NCBI RefSeq assembly: GCF_000730425.1
Contig: NZ_CP008896.1
Span: 186,001-250,000, forward strand
Length of the DNA stretch: 64,000 nt
Source: Pseudomonas fluorescens
GTDB taxonomy: Bacteria > Pseudomonadota > Gammaproteobacteria > Pseudomonadales > Pseudomonadaceae
Direction of reading: 5' to 3'
The position numbers were made by a program, and so were the translations under genes. The notes under the pieces were generated by a model. The model searched no databases and was not told where the DNA came from. It saw only the letters and a program-made list of their open reading frames with translations. The stretch's first letter is position 1, and the number at the start of each line of letters is the position of its first letter. This document shows positions 9,026 through 17,087 of the stretch, in pieces.

Positions 9026-10142
9026 ATGCATCAAGACAATCCCACCCGCCGCATCGAGGCGCTGGTGCGCCCCAGCGTGCGGCGCTTGCCCCTGTATGAC
9101 CCGGGTGCCGATCCACGCCAGTTGGGTACGCCAACGGTGACCAAACTGTCCAACTGCGAAAACCCCCTGGGCATGTCGCCGGCTGCCGCTTCGATGCTTG
9201 CACGCCAGGGCGGGGCTGGAACGTTACCCCGACCCCACAGGCCGGACCCTGCGGCAACTGATCGGCGGGCAACTGGATGTAGACCCGGCGCGGATTATCC
9301 TCGGCAACGGCTCGGAAAACATCCTTGAACTGTTGTGCCTGGCGCTGCTCGATCCCGAGGACCGGGTGGTGACCCAGCAACCCTGTTTCAGCCTGCATGA
9401 AAGCCTGCCATTGATGATGGGCGCGACGGTGGACAAGGTGCCGCTCAATGATGACTTCAGCTTCAACCTGCGCGCCTGGGCCACGGCCTTCCAGCAACCG
9501 GCGAAGCTGTTGATGCTGAGCACCCCCTCCAATCCGGTGGGCACGGCGCTGTCGCACACGGAACTGACGGCACTGATCGCCGCGGCCCCTCCCGACACTT
9601 TGCTGGTGATCGACGAGGCGTATTTCGAATTCGTCGAGAACGGTGCCGACGCCCTGGCGATCCTCGGCGCGCAGCCGCGGCCATGGATCATCCTGCGCAC
9701 GTTTTCCAAGGCGTATGGGCTGGCGGGGCTACGGATCGGGTATGGCATCGCCTCGCACCCCAGCCTGATTGATGCGCTGCACCGGGTGCGCACGCCGTAC
9801 AACGTCAATCAACCCGCTCAGGAAGCGGCCCAGGCCGCCTGGCTCGACCCGCAACACGTGATGCGCAGCCGCGAGTTTGTCGCCATCGAGCGCCAGCGCC
9901 TGACCGCGCAATTGCAGGCTGCGGGGTTTCGCGTGGCGCCGTCCCAGGCCAATTTCCTGTTTATCGATACCGCCTGTAACGCCCTGGAAGTGGTCGACGA
10001 ACTGCTCAAGGACGGCATCATCGTCAAGGCCTGGCGCGAGGCGGGGTACACCGGGTTCATCCGTGTGTCCCTGGGCCTGCCCCAGCAAAACCAGGCATTT
10101 TTCGCCAGCCTGCAACGCGCCGTCGCGGCCCTGGCCGGGTAA
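9026..10142 (+). pseudogene. HisC-like class I/II aminotransferase, interrupted by a +1 frameshift
   Basis: ATG 9026 sits behind a strong AAGGAGGT. The first 60 codons read like a HisC N-terminus (LPLYDPGAD, then KLSNCENPLGMSPAAASML). After the run GGGG at 9212-9215 homology continues in the next frame (LERYPDPTGRTLRQL onward) to 10142. Removing one G restores a 371-residue protein, normal for histidinol-phosphate aminotransferase relatives. The second half has the PLP lysine in RTFSKAYGLAGLRIGYG and the ending IRVSLGLPQQN. Members transaminate histidinol phosphate or aromatic or other amino acids; CobD-type decarboxylases share the fold. A sequencing error in the G run, a recent mutation or recoding are all possible. 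The operon context suggests a precursor-forming step. Confidence 0.8.
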
Positions 10143-10179
10143 GTGCCGAGCCGGTTTTTCATACTGCCCAGAGGTTGTC

Positions 10180-11190
10180 ATGATCAAGACTTGCCTGTCC
10201 GAACTGATCGGCGATACACCGCTGCTCAAATTGTGCGTCACCGAAAACGGCAGCTGTGTGCTGCTCAAGCTGGAGCAATTCAACCCCACCGGCACCGCCA
10301 AGATCCGCATGGCCCGGCAGATGCTCGACGAGGCGCAGGCCTCGGGGCAGTTGCAGCCTGGTGGACGGATCGTCGAGTCCACCTCGGGCAACACCGGGTT
10401 GGGCCTGGCGTTGCTGGCTGCCGAGCGCGGCTACCGCTTTACCGCGGTGGTCGACGAACACGCCAGCCCCGACAAACTGCGGGCCATGCAAGCCTTTGGT
10501 GCGCAGTTGGTGCGGGTGGGTGACCCCGGTGGCGGGCTGGCCACCGCCGATCGCGACGCTACCGCCGAGCGAATCGCCAACGAGCAGGGCGCCTACTGGA
10601 CCCGCCAACACCACAACCCGGCCAATGCCAATGGCTACACGCAACTGGCAGCCGAACTGCGCGCGGTGCTTGGCGATGAAATCCACTTTTTGGTGGGCGC
10701 CGTGGGCACCGGCGGCTCGCTGTGCGGCACCGCACGCGCCCTGAAACAGCATGCCCGTGGCCTGCAGGTGATCGGTGTCGAACCCTGCGGCTCGGTGATT
10801 TTTGGTGGCCCGGGTGCGCCGTACCATCAGTCCGGTACCGGCACCCCGGAGGGAGCGGAAATCGGCGCCGTGGTCGACTATGCGCTGATTGATAAAGGCC
10901 TCACCGTCAGCGATGCCCAGGCCTTCGAAACCGCGCGCTACCTGGCGCGGCATTATGGCCTGCTACTGGGGGGCTCCGCCGGCGGGGTGATCTACCAGGC
11001 TCTGCGTGAAGCGCGGCACGCCCCGGCCCATAGCGTGATCGTGGCGCTGGTGTGCGATGGCGGCGAAAAATACCTCGACACGGTGTTCAACGACCAATGG
11101 ATGGCCGACCGGCAACTGCTGGCGCCGCAGGTCCATCGCGAGCTGGGGCAGTGGCTGAGCGCGCAGCCCCAGGCCAAACAGCGGGCCTAG
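10180..11190 (+). CDS. Cysteine-synthase-like PLP enzyme (SbnA-like role)
   Basis: This 336-residue fold-type II PLP enzyme has FNPTGTAKIRMA with the Schiff-base lysine at 41, the substrate loop STSGNTG at 67-73, and the phosphate-binding GAVGTGGS further on. The usual S-x-K-D-R of cysteine synthases is replaced by TAKIR, so it is unlikely to be a housekeeping CysK/CysM. In metallophore pathways such enzymes (SbnA) join O-phospho-L-serine or O-acetylserine to an amino acid nucleophile in a beta-replacement. With the cyclodeaminase-family gene at 6628 it could supply 2,3-diaminopropionate or a related chelating unit. It is the last gene of the operon and is followed by a REP pair that could end transcription. 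Confidence 0.82.
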   Translation: MIKTCLSELIGDTPLLKLCVTENGSCVLLKLEQFNPTGTAKIRMARQMLDEAQASGQLQPGGRIVESTSGNTGLGLALLAAERGYRFTAVVDEHASPDKLRAMQAFGAQLVRVGDPGGGLATADRDATAERIANEQGAYWTRQHHNPANANGYTQLAAELRAVLGDEIHFLVGAVGTGGSLCGTARALKQHARGLQVIGVEPCGSVIFGGPGAPYHQSGTGTPEGAEIGAVVDYALIDKGLTVSDAQAFETARYLARHYGLLLGGSAGGVIYQALREARHAPAHSVIVALVCDGGEKYLDTVFNDQWMADRQLLAPQVHRELGQWLSAQPQAKQRA

Positions 11191-11275
11191 CGGCTTGCCG
11201 GCGATGACGTCAGTAAAAACACCTCGGGGTGTCAGGCATCCAGCGTCATCGTTAACGACCATCGCCGGCAAGCCG
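11191..11275. repeat. REP inverted pair
   Basis: CGGCTTGCCGGCGATG at 11191-11206 is perfectly inverted at 11260-11275. The pair starts directly after the stop codon of the last metallophore-operon gene. It is a Pseudomonas-type REP doublet and could stabilise or terminate the transcript. Confidence 0.8.
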
Positions 11276-11368
11276 GCTTCTACAGGGGGCAAGATTTACT
11301 TCGGTTGAACGGTGGGGCGGCTATGCTGGTCAACTGACCTTCAATGTCGACGCAAAGAGGTGACCGCA

Positions 11369-12436
11369 ATGGCCAAGACTTACAGCTACGCCGCCCGTGA
11401 CGCCAAAGATGCCCTCAAACCCTATACCTTCGAGCGCCGTGCCCCCGGTGCCGATGATGTACAGATCGATATCCTCTATTGCGGGGTGTGCCATTCCGAC
11501 TTGCACACGGTACGCAATGAGTGGAACAACACGCTCTACCCGTCGGTACCTGGCCATGAAATCGTCGGCCGGGTGACGGCGGTGGGGGCCAATGTCAGCC
11601 GCTTCAAGGTCGGCGACCTGGCTGGCGTCGGTTGTATGGTCGACAGCTGCCAACACTGTGAATCCTGCGCCGAGGGCGAGGAGCAGTACTGCGAGAACGG
11701 CTTTACCGGGACCTACAACGGCCCGGTGTTCGGCGGCGAAAACACCTTTGGCGGCTATTCGGACAATATCGTGGTCAAGGAGAAGTTTGTCCTGCGTATT
11801 TCCCACGATGAGGCGCACCTGGCAGCCGTGGCGCCGCTGTTGTGTGCCGGGATCACCACCTATTCGCCGCTGCACCACTGGAAGGTCGGCCCTGGGCAGA
11901 GGGTCGGTGTGGTGGGTCTCGGCGGCCTGGGCCATATGGCGGTGAAGATCGCCCACGCCATGGGCGCCCATGTGGTGCTGTTCACCACCTCGCCGAACAA
12001 GCGCGAAGACGGCCTGCGCCTGGGGGCTGACGAAGTGGTGGTGTCGAAGAATCCCGACGAAATGGCCAAGGTCGCCAATAGCCTGGACTTCATTCTCAAC
12101 ACCGTGGCCGCGCCCCATGACCTGGACGCGTTTCTCAACCTGCTCAAGCGCGACGGCACCATGACCCTGGTGGGCGCGCCGGACAGCCCGCACCCATCGC
12201 CCTCGGTGTTCAACCTGATCTTCAAGCGCCGCAGCCTGGCCGGCTCATTGATCGGTGGCATCCAGGAGACCCAGGACATGCTGGACTTCTGCGCCCGGCA
12301 CGCCATCGTCTCCGAGATCGAGATGATTGATATCCAAGGCATCAACGAATCCTACGAGCGCATGCTCAAGGGCGACGTGAAATACCGATTCGTGATCGAT
12401 ATGGACAGCCTCAAGCGCGATATCCAGGCGGCCTGA
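11369..12436 (+). CDS. Zinc-dependent NAD(P)+ alcohol dehydrogenase (CAD/YahK-like)
   Basis: This is a 355-residue medium-chain dehydrogenase; ATG 11369 follows AGAGG by 8 bases. Catalytic zinc ligands are C41 (CGVCHSD) and H63-E64 (PGHE), and the structural zinc cysteines are C94, C97, C100 and C108. The cofactor loop GLGGLGHMAVK is near 187. The arrangement CGVCHSDLH plus GHEIVGRV is that of the cinnamyl-alcohol-dehydrogenase subgroup, which is usually NADPH-linked and acts as an aldehyde reductase on a wide substrate range. It is monocistronic, with a REP pair upstream and a strong palindromic hairpin downstream. Confidence 0.9.
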   Translation: MAKTYSYAARDAKDALKPYTFERRAPGADDVQIDILYCGVCHSDLHTVRNEWNNTLYPSVPGHEIVGRVTAVGANVSRFKVGDLAGVGCMVDSCQHCESCAEGEEQYCENGFTGTYNGPVFGGENTFGGYSDNIVVKEKFVLRISHDEAHLAAVAPLLCAGITTYSPLHHWKVGPGQRVGVVGLGGLGHMAVKIAHAMGAHVVLFTTSPNKREDGLRLGADEVVVSKNPDEMAKVANSLDFILNTVAAPHDLDAFLNLLKRDGTMTLVGAPDSPHPSPSVFNLIFKRRSLAGSLIGGIQETQDMLDFCARHAIVSEIEMIDIQGINESYERMLKGDVKYRFVIDMDSLKRDIQAA

Positions 12437-12440
12437 TCGC

Positions 12441-12468
12441 TGTAGGCGCCGGCTTGCCGGCGCCTACA
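12441..12468. terminator. Bidirectional hairpin between convergent genes
   Basis: TGTAGGCGCCGGC is perfectly inverted around a 2-base loop (TT), giving a 13-bp stem. It is the single-REP form and lies between two converging stop codons (12436 and 12482), so it could end transcription from both sides. Confidence 0.65.
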
Positions 12469-12481
12469 GGGGGGCGTGCGA

Positions 12482-12751
12482 TCAGCGGGTGGTGTAGGGC
12501 AGCAGGAACGCCACGCTGAGCCCGGCCAGTGAAATCAAGCCGAACCACGCCACCGGGCCCATGGCCCAGCCCCAATCCAGTACGCTGACGGCAAAACTCG
12601 CCGCCAGCAACGCCCAGCCCAGCCCGCGCAGGCCACGTCGCCGCCTTGGCGAGGGCAGGTGCCGCATGAGCTGCTTGTAATGCCGCTCCAAGCCCAGGCA
12701 TAGCCCCGCCATCCCGGCACAGGCCAGCAATAACGCCGTAATCAATGCCAT
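12482..12751 (-). CDS. DUF3325 family small membrane protein
   Basis: This is an 89-residue protein with three hydrophobic segments (about 2-20, 44-60 and 65-85) separated by a very basic stretch SPRRRRGLRG. Size, layout and its position behind a PepSY-TM gene match the DUF3325 proteins found in iron-regulated Pseudomonas clusters. The start lies one base after the stop of the PepSY gene, so it is the last gene of a three-gene operon. The function is unknown; an inner-membrane accessory role in ferric-siderophore reduction or export has been suggested for this neighbourhood. Confidence 0.75.
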   Translation of the reverse strand: MALITALLLACAGMAGLCLGLERHYKQLMRHLPSPRRRRGLRGLGWALLAASFAVSVLDWGWAMGPVAWFGLISLAGLSVAFLLPYTTR

Positions 12752-12752
12752 C

Positions 12753-14291
12753 TCAATTGACCTGCGCCACAGTTTGCTTGGCCACGGGCCGTGCGCTGCG
12801 TTCCTTGGGTGGCAGGTACAGTTTCCAGCACGGCCAGGCCAGCAGCAGGCCCAGGCCCACGCAGGTCAACTCCAGATAGAAGTAGTCACCCTGGCTATCC
12901 CCCAGCAGGTTCAGCGCCGGCAGGCCCAGGCAGAGTACAGCGGCCAGCGCCAACTGCTCACGCCAGGCACTGCGCCAGGGGCGCAGAATCGCGTGGCCCA
13001 GGCTCAGCAGCCACACCAGGAAAAACACCCGCACCTCCCAGCCACCGCGCTGCGCCAGCTCCACGGGCAGCAAGCGGTTGGCCCACAAAAAGGCCGCGCA
13101 CGCCACCATCAAGCCGGCCACCGCCGCCACATTCAGGCGTTCGGCGATGTGGTAGAGCAGGGCACCGACAGCGCCTTCGCTATCGTGGCGGCGGCGGCGC
13201 TTGACGGTAAACAGCACCACACCGGTTGCCAGCATCGCGCAACTGGCCAGGCCGCAGACAAAGTACAGCCAGCGCATGGCGTAGCCGCCAAACTGCGCAA
13301 AGTGCAGGCCGGCCATGACCTTTTGCGTCAGCAGGCTTGGCCGGCTGACTGCCGGTTGGCGCAGGACTTCGCCGCTGACCCCGTCAAACAACATGCTCTG
13401 GCCCTTGGTCAGCTCAATGCGATTGCCCAGCACCGGCCTTGCCTCGATCCGCGCATCGCTGCGCCCGGGGTTGTGGATCGACAGGCTGGACACCGGCCCC
13501 ATGGCTCGCTCGGCCTCGGCCAGCAGCGGTTCAAGCGCCGTCAGCTCGGCCGCTTCGCTGCGCTTGGGGCGTTCGCCGCGCACCTGCTGCTCGGCGGGCG
13601 CGCCACGCAGGGCGCGGCCCAGGTTGTCGCGATCACCGTCGAACAGCGCATCCACCGCCGCCGGCATGTAGATCAAATAGAAAATCACCAGCCCGGTATA
13701 GGTGATCATCAGGTGAAAGGGCAGCACCAGCACCGCCGTCGCATTGTGCGCATCCAGCCACGAGCGCTGGCCCTTGGCCGGGCGGAAGGTGAAGAACTCC
13801 TTGAAGAACTTCTTGTGGATCACGATCCCGCTGATCAGTGCCACCAGCATGGCCATGGCGGCCAGGCCAACGGCCCAGATCCCCAGGTCACGGGGCAGGT
13901 TGAGGGTGAAGTGGAAGCGGAAGAAGAACCCGCCTCCGGCGGTTTCGCGCACGGCCAGGGGTTCGCCGGTATGCGGGTCGAGCGCCATGCCGCCGCCACG
14001 CCGTTGTTCGCCGGCCGATACCGTCAGGGTGTCGGAGCGCTCGCCGGGCAGGCCGATGTTCCAGGTCTTCGCCTCGGGATGCTGGCGCGCCAGATAGCCG
14101 AGGGCCTGTTGTGCGGCGGCGCTTTGCGACAGGCTGGAGGTGGGGATTTCCGGGCGCATCCAGCTGTCGATTTCCTTGTCGAACATCGCCAGGGTACCGG
14201 TGAGGAAGATCGCAAACAGCAGCCAGCCGAACACCAACCCGCTCCAGGTGTGCAGCCAGGCCATGGCCTGGGTCAGGGTCTTGTGCTTCAT
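12753..14291 (-). CDS. PepSY-associated transmembrane protein, putative iron reductase-type
   Basis: This is a 512-residue protein starting at 14291, where its ATG overlaps the upstream TGA by four bases. The N-terminus carries the hallmark LHTWSGLVFGWLL followed by a helix and DKEIDSWMRP. More membrane segments lie near residues 160-185, 205-230, 330-355 and in the last 120 residues, which form three or four helices. Between them is a periplasmic PepSY-like region. Members of this family next to TonB receptors include proteins implicated in periplasmic reduction of ferric-siderophores. The cluster context (DUF3649 before, DUF3325 after, TCS upstream) supports an iron role. An exact activity cannot be read here. 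Confidence 0.82.
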   Translation of the reverse strand: MKHKTLTQAMAWLHTWSGLVFGWLLFAIFLTGTLAMFDKEIDSWMRPEIPTSSLSQSAAAQQALGYLARQHPEAKTWNIGLPGERSDTLTVSAGEQRRGGGMALDPHTGEPLAVRETAGGGFFFRFHFTLNLPRDLGIWAVGLAAMAMLVALISGIVIHKKFFKEFFTFRPAKGQRSWLDAHNATAVLVLPFHLMITYTGLVIFYLIYMPAAVDALFDGDRDNLGRALRGAPAEQQVRGERPKRSEAAELTALEPLLAEAERAMGPVSSLSIHNPGRSDARIEARPVLGNRIELTKGQSMLFDGVSGEVLRQPAVSRPSLLTQKVMAGLHFAQFGGYAMRWLYFVCGLASCAMLATGVVLFTVKRRRRHDSEGAVGALLYHIAERLNVAAVAGLMVACAAFLWANRLLPVELAQRGGWEVRVFFLVWLLSLGHAILRPWRSAWREQLALAAVLCLGLPALNLLGDSQGDYFYLELTCVGLGLLLAWPCWKLYLPPKERSARPVAKQTVAQVN

Positions 14292-14575
14292 CCCAGCACC
14301 TCGCGCCATTGTGGCCAGAAGCCAATCGCGGCCAAGGGCAGCGCCAGGGCCATCCCGGCCCAGGCGCGCCAAGCGCTACGGCAGGCAAAGACCCAGAGAA
14401 TCGCCAGGGTGTAGACCAGGAAGGAGGGCAGGCTGGCGACCACCAGGGCATCTACCTTGTCCATGGGCAACAGGCGCGCCAGGGCGGCGGTAAACCCATA
14501 GGTAAACAGGTAACCGCCGAGCAGCGCGGCGACTATCCGCGAGAGCGTCGGCCAGGCAGGGGATTGGCTTTTCAT
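14288..14575 (-). CDS. DUF3649 family small membrane protein
   Basis: This 95-residue protein has three hydrophobic stretches (about 13-35, 45-63 and 70-85). Its sequence features, including RIVAALLGGYLFTYGF and the trailing FWPQW, fit the DUF3649 family, which sits directly upstream of PepSY-TM genes in pseudomonads. Its stop overlaps the start of the PepSY gene (ATGA), so translation is coupled. It is the first gene of the trio, and a Fur-like palindrome lies about 180 bp upstream beyond a REP pair. Confidence 0.78.
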   Translation of the reverse strand: MKSQSPAWPTLSRIVAALLGGYLFTYGFTAALARLLPMDKVDALVVASLPSFLVYTLAILWVFACRSAWRAWAGMALALPLAAIGFWPQWREVLG

Positions 14576-14628
14576 AGAGGGCTCATCAGCGTTAGACCAA
14601 CACGAATCCCCTTATGGGACCAGGCTTG

Positions 14629-14716
14629 TGTGGGAGCTGGCTTGCCTGCGATGGCATCACCTCAACATTACCTGATAGACCAAGGCGTCTGCATCGCAGG
14701 CAAGCCAGCTCCCACA
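14629..14716. repeat. REP inverted pair with perfect 25-bp arms
   Basis: The 25-base arm at 14629-14653 (beginning TGTGGGAGCTGGC) recurs perfectly inverted at 14692-14716. The unit lies upstream of the DUF3649 gene and downstream of the sensor kinase, both on the minus strand. It may separate the two transcripts. Confidence 0.8.
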
Positions 14717-14755
14717 TAGATCGAGTGGGTCACAAGAAGCTCAGGGTCATAATGC

Positions 14756-14774
14756 TAGTGATTCTCATATGAGA
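14756..14774 (-). promoter_or_regulatory. Fur-like palindrome between sensor kinase and DUF3649 operon
   Basis: The stretch TAGTGATTCTCATATGAGA contains a perfect 12-bp palindrome TCTCATATGAGA and the TGATTCTCAT half common in Fur boxes. It lies between the kinase stop and the DUF3649 gene. The distance to the gene (about 180 bp, across a REP pair) weakens the assignment. Confidence 0.35.
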
Positions 14775-14785
14775 GTAAACGCAAT

Positions 14786-16126
14786 TTACAACTTATACAC
14801 TTTGAGCCGCAGATGCAGGCACAGCCCCGGCGTGGTGTTCTGTGCCCATAGCTGGCCGCCTTGCAACTGCACGATGCTGCGCGCAATCGACAACCCCAGG
14901 CCATAACCGTCACCCCCCGGGCGGGCGGCATTGAGGCGGGTGAAGGGCAGAAAGATCTGCTCCAGTTTGTCCGGTTCGATCCCCGGGCCCTGGTCCTGGA
15001 TGCACAGGTGCCAGAAGTCGCCCTCAAGGGTGCCGGTCAAACGCACCACGCCCTGTTCGGGGGAGTGGCGGATGGCATTGCGCAGGATATTTTCCAGGGC
15101 CTGGGCCAGGCCATTGAGGTTGCCCAGCACCCAAACGCCGGCGGGCAGTTCGCAGGGCAGGCGCTCGCTGGACCAGCCACTTTCAAAACAGGCGTCTTCG
15201 CGCAGCAGGTCCCACAGCGGCTCCATCTCTACCGCCTCCACCGGCATCGACGGGCGCTCGGTATCCAGCCAGACCAGCTCCAGGGTGCTGCCGATCAAGC
15301 GCTCCATGCCTTGCACTTCGCGTTCCAGGCGCTGGCGCAGGGCACCGGGATCGGGCTCGCGCTCACCGGCCACCCGCAGCCGGCTCAAGGGCGTGCGCAG
15401 TTCGTGGGACAAGTCCCGCAACAAGCGCCGTTGCAACACCACCGTGCTTTCCAGGCGCTCGGCCATATGATCGAAGGCCCGGGCCAACTCCCCCAACTCA
15501 TCGCGCCGGCGCGTGACCTGGGGGCCGACCCGGGAGGCCAGGTCACCGGCACTCAGGGCATTGGCCTGGCGCCGCAGGATCACCAGCGGCGAAATCAGTA
15601 CCCGGTACAACAGCACGCCAAACAACAGCGCCAGGCATGTCGGCAGCACCTGGCGCAGCAAAATGTCCCACCAGCCGCGGCCCTGGCGGGGATCCAGGCG
15701 CAGCGGCAATTCCATGACCAGACGTGCCGCACCGTCGCTGAACGGAATATAGAAAGTCGGCCGCCCACCCGGGCGGCCCACTGGCCAGTCGATCTGGCGC
15801 ACAAAGTCCAGTTTGTGTTGCTCAGCCGTGGTCAGCGCCTGGGAGGACAGCGACTGGTGGCCGTCCACCACCGCCGCCCATACCTGCTCCTGGGCACGCA
15901 GGTTTTGCAGGAACTCATCGACCCCCACCGCGCCGTGTGCGCGCCAGGCTGTTTCGGCCTGGCGCGCGTATTCATTGAGGATGTATCGGGTGGGGGCGGG
16001 CAGGCGTGCGGTGGCTTCATAGATACGCTGGCTCACATTCACTTGCAGGCTGACCACCAGCAGGCACAGCACCGCCAGCAAGCCGATCAGCTTCCACAAC
16101 AGCGAATGGCGGTGGGGCAGCCTCAT
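14786..16126 (-). CDS. Sensor histidine kinase of an OmpR-type two-component system
   Basis: This is a 446-residue inner-membrane kinase. TM1 is at about 11-29, followed by a periplasmic sensor region of roughly 125 residues. TM2 is at 157-178 and a HAMP linker runs to about 230. The H-box DLSHELRTPLSRL has the phospho-acceptor H241; the N box ENILRNAIRHS, G1 box DQGPGIE and G2 box GYGLGLSIAR form the ATPase domain. The ATG overlaps the response-regulator stop by four bases. Gene order next to a PepSY/DUF3649 set suggests an iron-siderophore signal like that of PfeS/PirS, but that is inferred only from context. Confidence 0.9.
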   Translation of the reverse strand: MRLPHRHSLLWKLIGLLAVLCLLVVSLQVNVSQRIYEATARLPAPTRYILNEYARQAETAWRAHGAVGVDEFLQNLRAQEQVWAAVVDGHQSLSSQALTTAEQHKLDFVRQIDWPVGRPGGRPTFYIPFSDGAARLVMELPLRLDPRQGRGWWDILLRQVLPTCLALLFGVLLYRVLISPLVILRRQANALSAGDLASRVGPQVTRRRDELGELARAFDHMAERLESTVVLQRRLLRDLSHELRTPLSRLRVAGEREPDPGALRQRLEREVQGMERLIGSTLELVWLDTERPSMPVEAVEMEPLWDLLREDACFESGWSSERLPCELPAGVWVLGNLNGLAQALENILRNAIRHSPEQGVVRLTGTLEGDFWHLCIQDQGPGIEPDKLEQIFLPFTRLNAARPGGDGYGLGLSIARSIVQLQGGQLWAQNTTPGLCLHLRLKVYKL

Positions 16127-16842
16127 GATTCCAGCCGGGTCAGCATGTAGCCTGTACTTCTGACCGTCTCCACGCGCCCGGCGGTGTAGCCGATGGCCTG
16201 CAACTTGCGCCGGATCCGGCTGACATGCATATCCAGGCTGCGATCGTGCCGGGAATAGGCGCGGTGCATCACCTGCTGGTACAGGAACGCCTTGGTCAGT
16301 ACCTCATCGACATGGGCCACCAGGGTTTCCAGCACCCGATACTCGGTGGTGGTCAGGTCGGCCCATTGCTCATTGAGGCTGACATCGGTGCGTTGCTCGT
16401 CGAACGTCAGTTGCGGGTCCTCATGGCGAGCCGTGCCGGGTACCTCATGTTCATAGGCCACCCGGCGCAGGATCGCATCGATGCGCACATCCATCTCCAG
16501 CATGCTGAACGGCTTGGGCAGGTAATCGTCGGCGCCCTGGCTGAAACCGGTGATGCGGTCCTGCTCGGCACCGAGGGCCGACATCAGGATCACCGGCACC
16601 CGTTGGTGGCGGCGCAGTTGCGCGAGCACCTCCAGGCCGCTGCTGCCTGGCAGCATGATGTCCATCAGGATCAGGTCGAAAGGCTGGGCGCGCACCAGTT
16701 CGACGATTTCTCCACCGTTCTGGCGCAACGTGACATCGAAGCCACGTTGGCCCAGGTGGCTGTCCAGGTGGGCGGCGAGCACCGGGTCATCCTCGACGGC
16801 GAGGATGCGGCGCGCAGCGGGGAGCGAAGGCTGGGCATGCAT
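16123..16842 (-). CDS. OmpR/PhoB family response regulator
   Basis: This is a 239-residue regulator. The receiver domain has the acidic pocket E17-D18-D19 and phospho-acceptor D61 in LILMDIMLPG, with the conserved lysine in DDYLPKPFS. The C-terminal winged helix (about 140-235) includes LTTTEYRVLETLV and MHVSRIRRKLQ, then VRSTGYML, typical of OmpR-type DNA binding. AGGA lies about 8 bases before the ATG. It is transcribed first and is coupled to the kinase gene by an ATGA overlap. Confidence 0.93.
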   Translation of the reverse strand: MHAQPSLPAARRILAVEDDPVLAAHLDSHLGQRGFDVTLRQNGGEIVELVRAQPFDLILMDIMLPGSSGLEVLAQLRRHQRVPVILMSALGAEQDRITGFSQGADDYLPKPFSMLEMDVRIDAILRRVAYEHEVPGTARHEDPQLTFDEQRTDVSLNEQWADLTTTEYRVLETLVAHVDEVLTKAFLYQQVMHRAYSRHDRSLDMHVSRIRRKLQAIGYTAGRVETVRSTGYMLTRLES

Positions 16843-16991
16843 GGGGATTTCCTGCGAATGCGAATGTTTCTAAGTCGCGCATTCTGGCAAATCTGCCGGC
16901 ACATTCCTATCGATTGCGCTTTATTGCTGCATTTTGGGGTTAAGCCATGACAACGGTCGCAGCCTAAAGGGGAGTCGTTCCAGGCTCTTGG

Positions 16992-17081
16992 GGTGGGCTT
17001 GCCCGCGATGGCGGGGTGTCAGTCGAAGCGTGTGTCGGCTGATCCACCGCTATCGCTGGCAAGCCAGCTCCTACACGGGGG
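16992..17081. repeat. REP inverted pair (imperfect)
   Basis: GGGCTTGCCCGCGATGGCGG near 16995 faces TATCGCTGGCAAGCCAGCTCC near 17051-17071. It fills most of the 245-bp gap between the response-regulator gene and the stop of the secreted protein at 17088, and may serve as terminator for the latter. Confidence 0.7.
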
Positions 17082-17087
17082 CGTGGC

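Noticed and set aside
6628..11190. Naming the cyclodeaminase and cysteine-synthase-like genes sbnB and sbnA
   Set aside because: The pairing fits, but the sequences differ visibly from the staphylococcal proteins and no staphyloferrin synthetase is present.
12774..14414. 546-codon plus-strand frame opposite the PepSY gene
   Set aside because: Gln/His/Arg-rich composition typical of antisense frames, with no ribosome site. The minus strand has a clear membrane protein.
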